Shown in pieces: positions 5,946 to 8,569 of a stretch of DNA of 8,569 bases (the stretch's first letter is position 1; the number at the start of each line of letters is the position of its first letter). The notes beneath the pieces were generated by a model, which worked only from the letters and a program-made list of their open reading frames with translations, did no database searches and had not been told where the DNA came from. The stretch spans positions 1-8,569 of the forward strand of contig JAJQET010000026.1 in NCBI GenBank assembly GCA_021201515.1, given 5' to 3'. This DNA is from Clostridiales bacterium. Its GTDB lineage: Bacteria; Bacillota; Clostridia; Oscillospirales; Oscillospiraceae. The translations under genes and the position numbers were made by a program.

Positions 5946-7244
5946 ATGCCTGCAACGGATTCCCTGAAGCATCTGCTCTGGCTGAGCCAGACCCTGGATA
6001 CCCAGACAGCCTGGCAGGTCTATACCCACTTCGGCTCCGCCTCCGGGGCCTACTATGGGGACAGGCGGGATTACCGCCTGCTGCCCTTCCTCCAGGCCCG
6101 TCAGATCGCGCTGCTGGAGGACAAGTCCCTGCGCCGGGCGGAGGAGATTCTGGCGGACTGTCAGGAACGGGGGATTCAAATCATCACTGTCCAGGACGCT
6201 GTCTACCCGCCCGCCCTCCGGGACATCGAGGACCCGCCTCTGGTGCTGTACCTCCGGGGGCAGGCGCTGAACCTGAACGCCCCCTTCATCGTCGCCATGG
6301 CGGGGACCCGCCACGCCACCCCCTACGGGAAGAAGCTGGCCCACAGCTTCGCCTTCGACCTGAGCCGGGCCAGCCTGCTGGTGGTCACCGGCGTGGTGGT
6401 GGGCTGTGACGAGAACGCCCTGTTGGGGGCTTTGCAGGCGGGGCAGCCGGTGGGGGCTGTGGTGGCCGGCGGCGTGGATGTGCCCTATTACAACACCGAC
6501 GCCTGCCGCAGACTGTATGAGGACATCACCACCTACGGCTTCCTCCTCAGCGAATCCCCACCGGGCACCAGACCCACCGGCCAGCTCTTCCGCGCCCGGA
6601 ACCGCATTTTGACCGGCATGGCGGACTGCGTCATCTGTGTGGAGGGGGATCTGTCCAGCGGCACCGTACAGGTGGCCCACCTGGCCCTGGAGCAGGGCCG
6701 GGAGGTGTTCGTGCCCCCGGCCAACATCGGCGTCCCCTCTGCCCTGGGCACCAACGACCTGATCCGGGCCGGGTACGTCTCCGTCCTGCTGGACAAGGAG
6801 GACATCTTTGACCTGGCCCGTCAGCGCTTCGCCGCGGTGGGCCGCCTGCCGGAGCTGCCGGAGGCGGTCCGGGCCCAGCGCATGGCGGTGGAGCATGAAG
6901 AACTGTCTGACCGGCCGCCGAAGCAGAAGGCGGAGGCCCCGGAGACCCGTCCCTCCCCCCGGAAGGAGGAGGCAAAAATCAGCCAGCCGGAAAAAAGCCC
7001 GGAAAAAAAGGTTGACAGTTCGCCCGTCTCAGATTATATTGACTTAAACGCCCTCCGTGACCGCTGTTCGGATACGGAGTTTCAGTGCTGCTCTGTGCTG
7101 GCCGGGGGTCCGGCCACTGCGGACGAGGTGGCGGCGGGCTGCGGCCTGCCTGTGGTGGCGGTCAACTCCGCCCTGACTATCCTCTGCATCAAGGGGCTGG
7201 TGACGGAAGGGCCTGACCACCGCTTTACGCTGGCGGCACATTAA
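5946..7244 (+). CDS. dprA: DNA-processing protein DprA/Smf, divergent
   Basis: DprA binds single-stranded DNA entering by transformation and loads RecA. The 432-residue product has the expected order: an N-terminal helical region (1-80), a DprA Rossmann domain (about 95-285), a charged Lys/Glu/Pro linker (about 320-360) and a winged-helix-like C-terminus (about 365-432). Retained family features include GTRHATPYG (120-128), GFLLSESPPGT (198-208), FRARNRIL (215-222) and GTNDLIRAG (268-276). The usual SGxARGIDxxAH block is replaced by TGVVVGCDENA (148-158), losing the Arg and His, and the usual PG after VFAV reads PPAN (257-260). A perfect AAGGAGG (5932-5938) is 7 nt from the ATG. It sits between ecfA2 and topA; dprA-topA adjacency is common in Firmicutes and supports the identification. 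Whether this divergent copy retains full activity is open. Confidence 0.85.
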   Translation: MPATDSLKHLLWLSQTLDTQTAWQVYTHFGSASGAYYGDRRDYRLLPFLQARQIALLEDKSLRRAEEILADCQERGIQIITVQDAVYPPALRDIEDPPLVLYLRGQALNLNAPFIVAMAGTRHATPYGKKLAHSFAFDLSRASLLVVTGVVVGCDENALLGALQAGQPVGAVVAGGVDVPYYNTDACRRLYEDITTYGFLLSESPPGTRPTGQLFRARNRILTGMADCVICVEGDLSSGTVQVAHLALEQGREVFVPPANIGVPSALGTNDLIRAGYVSVLLDKEDIFDLARQRFAAVGRLPELPEAVRAQRMAVEHEELSDRPPKQKAEAPETRPSPRKEEAKISQPEKSPEKKVDSSPVSDYIDLNALRDRCSDTEFQCCSVLAGGPATADEVAAGCGLPVVAVNSALTILCIKGLVTEGPDHRFTLAAH

Positions 7245-7254
7245 ATTGCGCTCT

Positions 7255-7272
7255 GCGGGGAGGGTTCCCCGC
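7255..7272 (+). other. Hairpin between dprA and topA
   Basis: GCGGGGA (7255-7261) and TCCCCGC (7266-7272) form a perfect 7-bp stem with a 4-nt GGGT loop. No T-tract follows, so it should not terminate transcription. It lies 10 bp before the topA ribosome binding site (GGGAGG, 7282-7287) and could tune mRNA stability or processing at the intercistronic junction. Confidence 0.45.
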
Positions 7273-7297
7273 CTCCATACTGGGAGGAAGTTTCATT

Positions 7298-8569
7298 ATG
7301 TCAAAAACCAATTTGGTCATCGTGGAGTCTCCGGCCAAGGCCAAGACCATTGGCAAGTACCTTGGCCCAGACTACCAGGTGATCGCGTCCATGGGGCACA
7401 TCCGGGATCTTCCCAAAAGCAAGCTGGGTGTGGACATTGAGGCCGACTTTGAGCCGGTCTACACCCCCATCAAGGGAAAGGAAGAAGTCATTGACAGCCT
7501 GAAAAAGGCCGCCAAAAAGAGCAAGACCATCTACCTGGCCACCGACCCTGACCGGGAGGGGGAGGCCATCTCCTGGCACCTGAAGGCGCTGCTGGACATC
7601 CCGGACGACAAAACCTATCGGGTCACCTTCAACGAAATCACGAAAAAGGTCGTCACGGAGTCCATCCGGCAGCCCAGGGCCATCGACCAGGACCTGGTGG
7701 ACGCCCAGCAGGCCCGCCGGATTTTGGACCGCATCGTGGGATACCAGCTGTCCCCTCTGCTGTGGCGGAAGATTCGCCGGGGCCTCAGCGCCGGGCGGGT
7801 GCAGTCCGTGGCCACCCGCATCGTGGTGGAGCGGGAGCGGGAGATTCGGGCCTTCGTCCCCCAGGAATCCTGGTCCCTGGACGTGAACCTGAGCCGCATC
7901 GCCCCCAACGTCGGCTCCTTCACCGCCCATTACCACGGGGAGGGCAGAAAGAAGGCGGAGCTGCCCAACGAGGCGGCGGCGGACGGGATTCTGGCCGACC
8001 TGCCGAAGCAGACCTTTGTGGTGTCCGCCGTCCGCAGGACGGAGAAGCAGCGCCTCCCCGCGCCCCCCTTCACCACTTCCACTTTACAGCAGGAGGCCAG
8101 CCGGAAGCTGGGCATGACCCCCCGGCGCACCATGTCCATCGCCCAACAGCTCTATGAGGGCATTGACGTGGCCGGGGAAGGCACCGTGGGCCTCATCACC
8201 TATATGCGTACCGACTCTGTCCGCCTCTCCGACGAGGCCACCGCTGCCGCGGCCCGGATGATCTCCGACCGCTACGGCCAGGCGTACTACTACGGCAGGC
8301 CCCGTGTGTACAAGACAAAGTCCGGCGCCCAGGACGGCCACGAGGCCATTCGCCCCACCGATGTTTCCCTGGTGCCGGAGGACATTAAGAAGAGCCTGAC
8401 TGCGGAGCAGTTCAAGGTCTACAAGCTGATTTGGAGCCGGTTCCTGGCCTCCCAGATGTCCAACGCCGTCTATGACGCCGTCTCCATTGACGTGACGGCG
8501 GGCACTCACCTGTTCCGGGCCACCCACTCCAGCCTGAAATTCGCCGGCTTCACCGCCGTCTATGTGGAG
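7298..8569 (+). CDS. topA: DNA topoisomerase I (type IA), N-terminal part (runs off the window)
   Basis: TopA relaxes negatively supercoiled DNA by cutting one strand through a 5'-phosphotyrosine. The first 424 residues are present; the family is usually about 700 residues or longer with C-terminal zinc fingers, which lie outside. The Toprim domain shows VESPAKAKTI (9-18, E10) and ATDPDREGEA (81-90, metal ligands D83, D85 and E87). QQARRILDRIVGY (137-149) and SAGRVQSVATR (164-174) follow, and the active-site tyrosine is Y302 in TYMRTDS (301-307). The later HEAIRPTD block (348-355) is also typical. Start ATG 7298 has GGGAGG (7282-7287) 10 nt upstream, giving the family N-terminus MSKTNLVIVESP. 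It lies 53 bp after dprA without a terminator between, so it is likely the last visible gene of the operon. Confidence 0.96.
   Translation, partial: MSKTNLVIVESPAKAKTIGKYLGPDYQVIASMGHIRDLPKSKLGVDIEADFEPVYTPIKGKEEVIDSLKKAAKKSKTIYLATDPDREGEAISWHLKALLDIPDDKTYRVTFNEITKKVVTESIRQPRAIDQDLVDAQQARRILDRIVGYQLSPLLWRKIRRGLSAGRVQSVATRIVVEREREIRAFVPQESWSLDVNLSRIAPNVGSFTAHYHGEGRKKAELPNEAAADGILADLPKQTFVVSAVRRTEKQRLPAPPFTTSTLQQEASRKLGMTPRRTMSIAQQLYEGIDVAGEGTVGLITYMRTDSVRLSDEATAAAARMISDRYGQAYYYGRPRVYKTKSGAQDGHEAIRPTDVSLVPEDIKKSLTAEQFKVYKLIWSRFLASQMSNAVYDAVSIDVTAGTHLFRATHSSLKFAGFTAVYVE

Noticed and set aside
5631..6896. A 421-codon open frame on the minus strand opposite ecfA2 and dprA
   Set aside because: It has the same cause: strong codon bias of the plus-strand genes leaves the antisense frame open. 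No ribosome binding site or recognisable motif was seen.

Overview
The window looks like a GC-rich member of the Clostridia, most likely an Oscillospiraceae-type gut anaerobe. The evidence is the class III fructose-1,6-bisphosphatase typical of Firmicutes, strong AGGAGG ribosome binding sites, sigma-A promoters with near-consensus hexamers at 17-bp spacing, a paired EcfA1/EcfA2 ATPase set, and a dprA-topA neighbourhood. The lineage is inferred from gene content and base composition only; no search was run.

Layout: (1) Bases 1-357, minus strand, hold the N-terminal third or less of fbp (class III), with its promoter at 452-480. (2) A divergent promoter at 538-566 drives a visibly more A/T-rich gene (625-1692) for a secreted lipoprotein. 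It carries a discoidin-like domain, an Ig-like domain and an unexpected DnaJ-type CxxC...CxxC zinc ribbon at the C-terminus. (3) Bases 1693-1995 are non-coding apart from structured DNA: a 9-bp inverted repeat, then three tandem palindromic units of about 31 bp. The last unit abuts a near-consensus promoter (1996-2024). (4) That promoter drives a sugar-phosphate nucleotidyltransferase (2162-3067), closed by a strong intrinsic terminator (3088-3131). (5) A promoter at 3222-3250 starts a five-gene plus-strand run: an RlmI-like SAM methyltransferase, ecfA1, ecfA2, dprA and topA. TopA runs off the right edge.

The five genes are tightly spaced (18, 1, 49 and 53 bp gaps) with no terminator between them, so they are probably one operon. 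It mixes RNA modification (methyltransferase), vitamin or metal uptake energisation (EcfA1/A2 heterodimer), single-strand DNA handling during transformation or recombination (DprA) and relaxation of negative supercoils (TopA). The EcfT membrane partner that usually follows ecfA2 is absent here.

Most of the window is ordinary housekeeping DNA. The points worth a second look are the palindromic tandem array upstream of the nucleotidyltransferase promoter, the lipoprotein's domain combination, the EcfT-less EcfA pair, and a DprA whose Rossmann signature departs from the consensus. No CRISPR array, transposase, tRNA or rRNA was seen, and I see no convincing evidence of a new multi-gene system.
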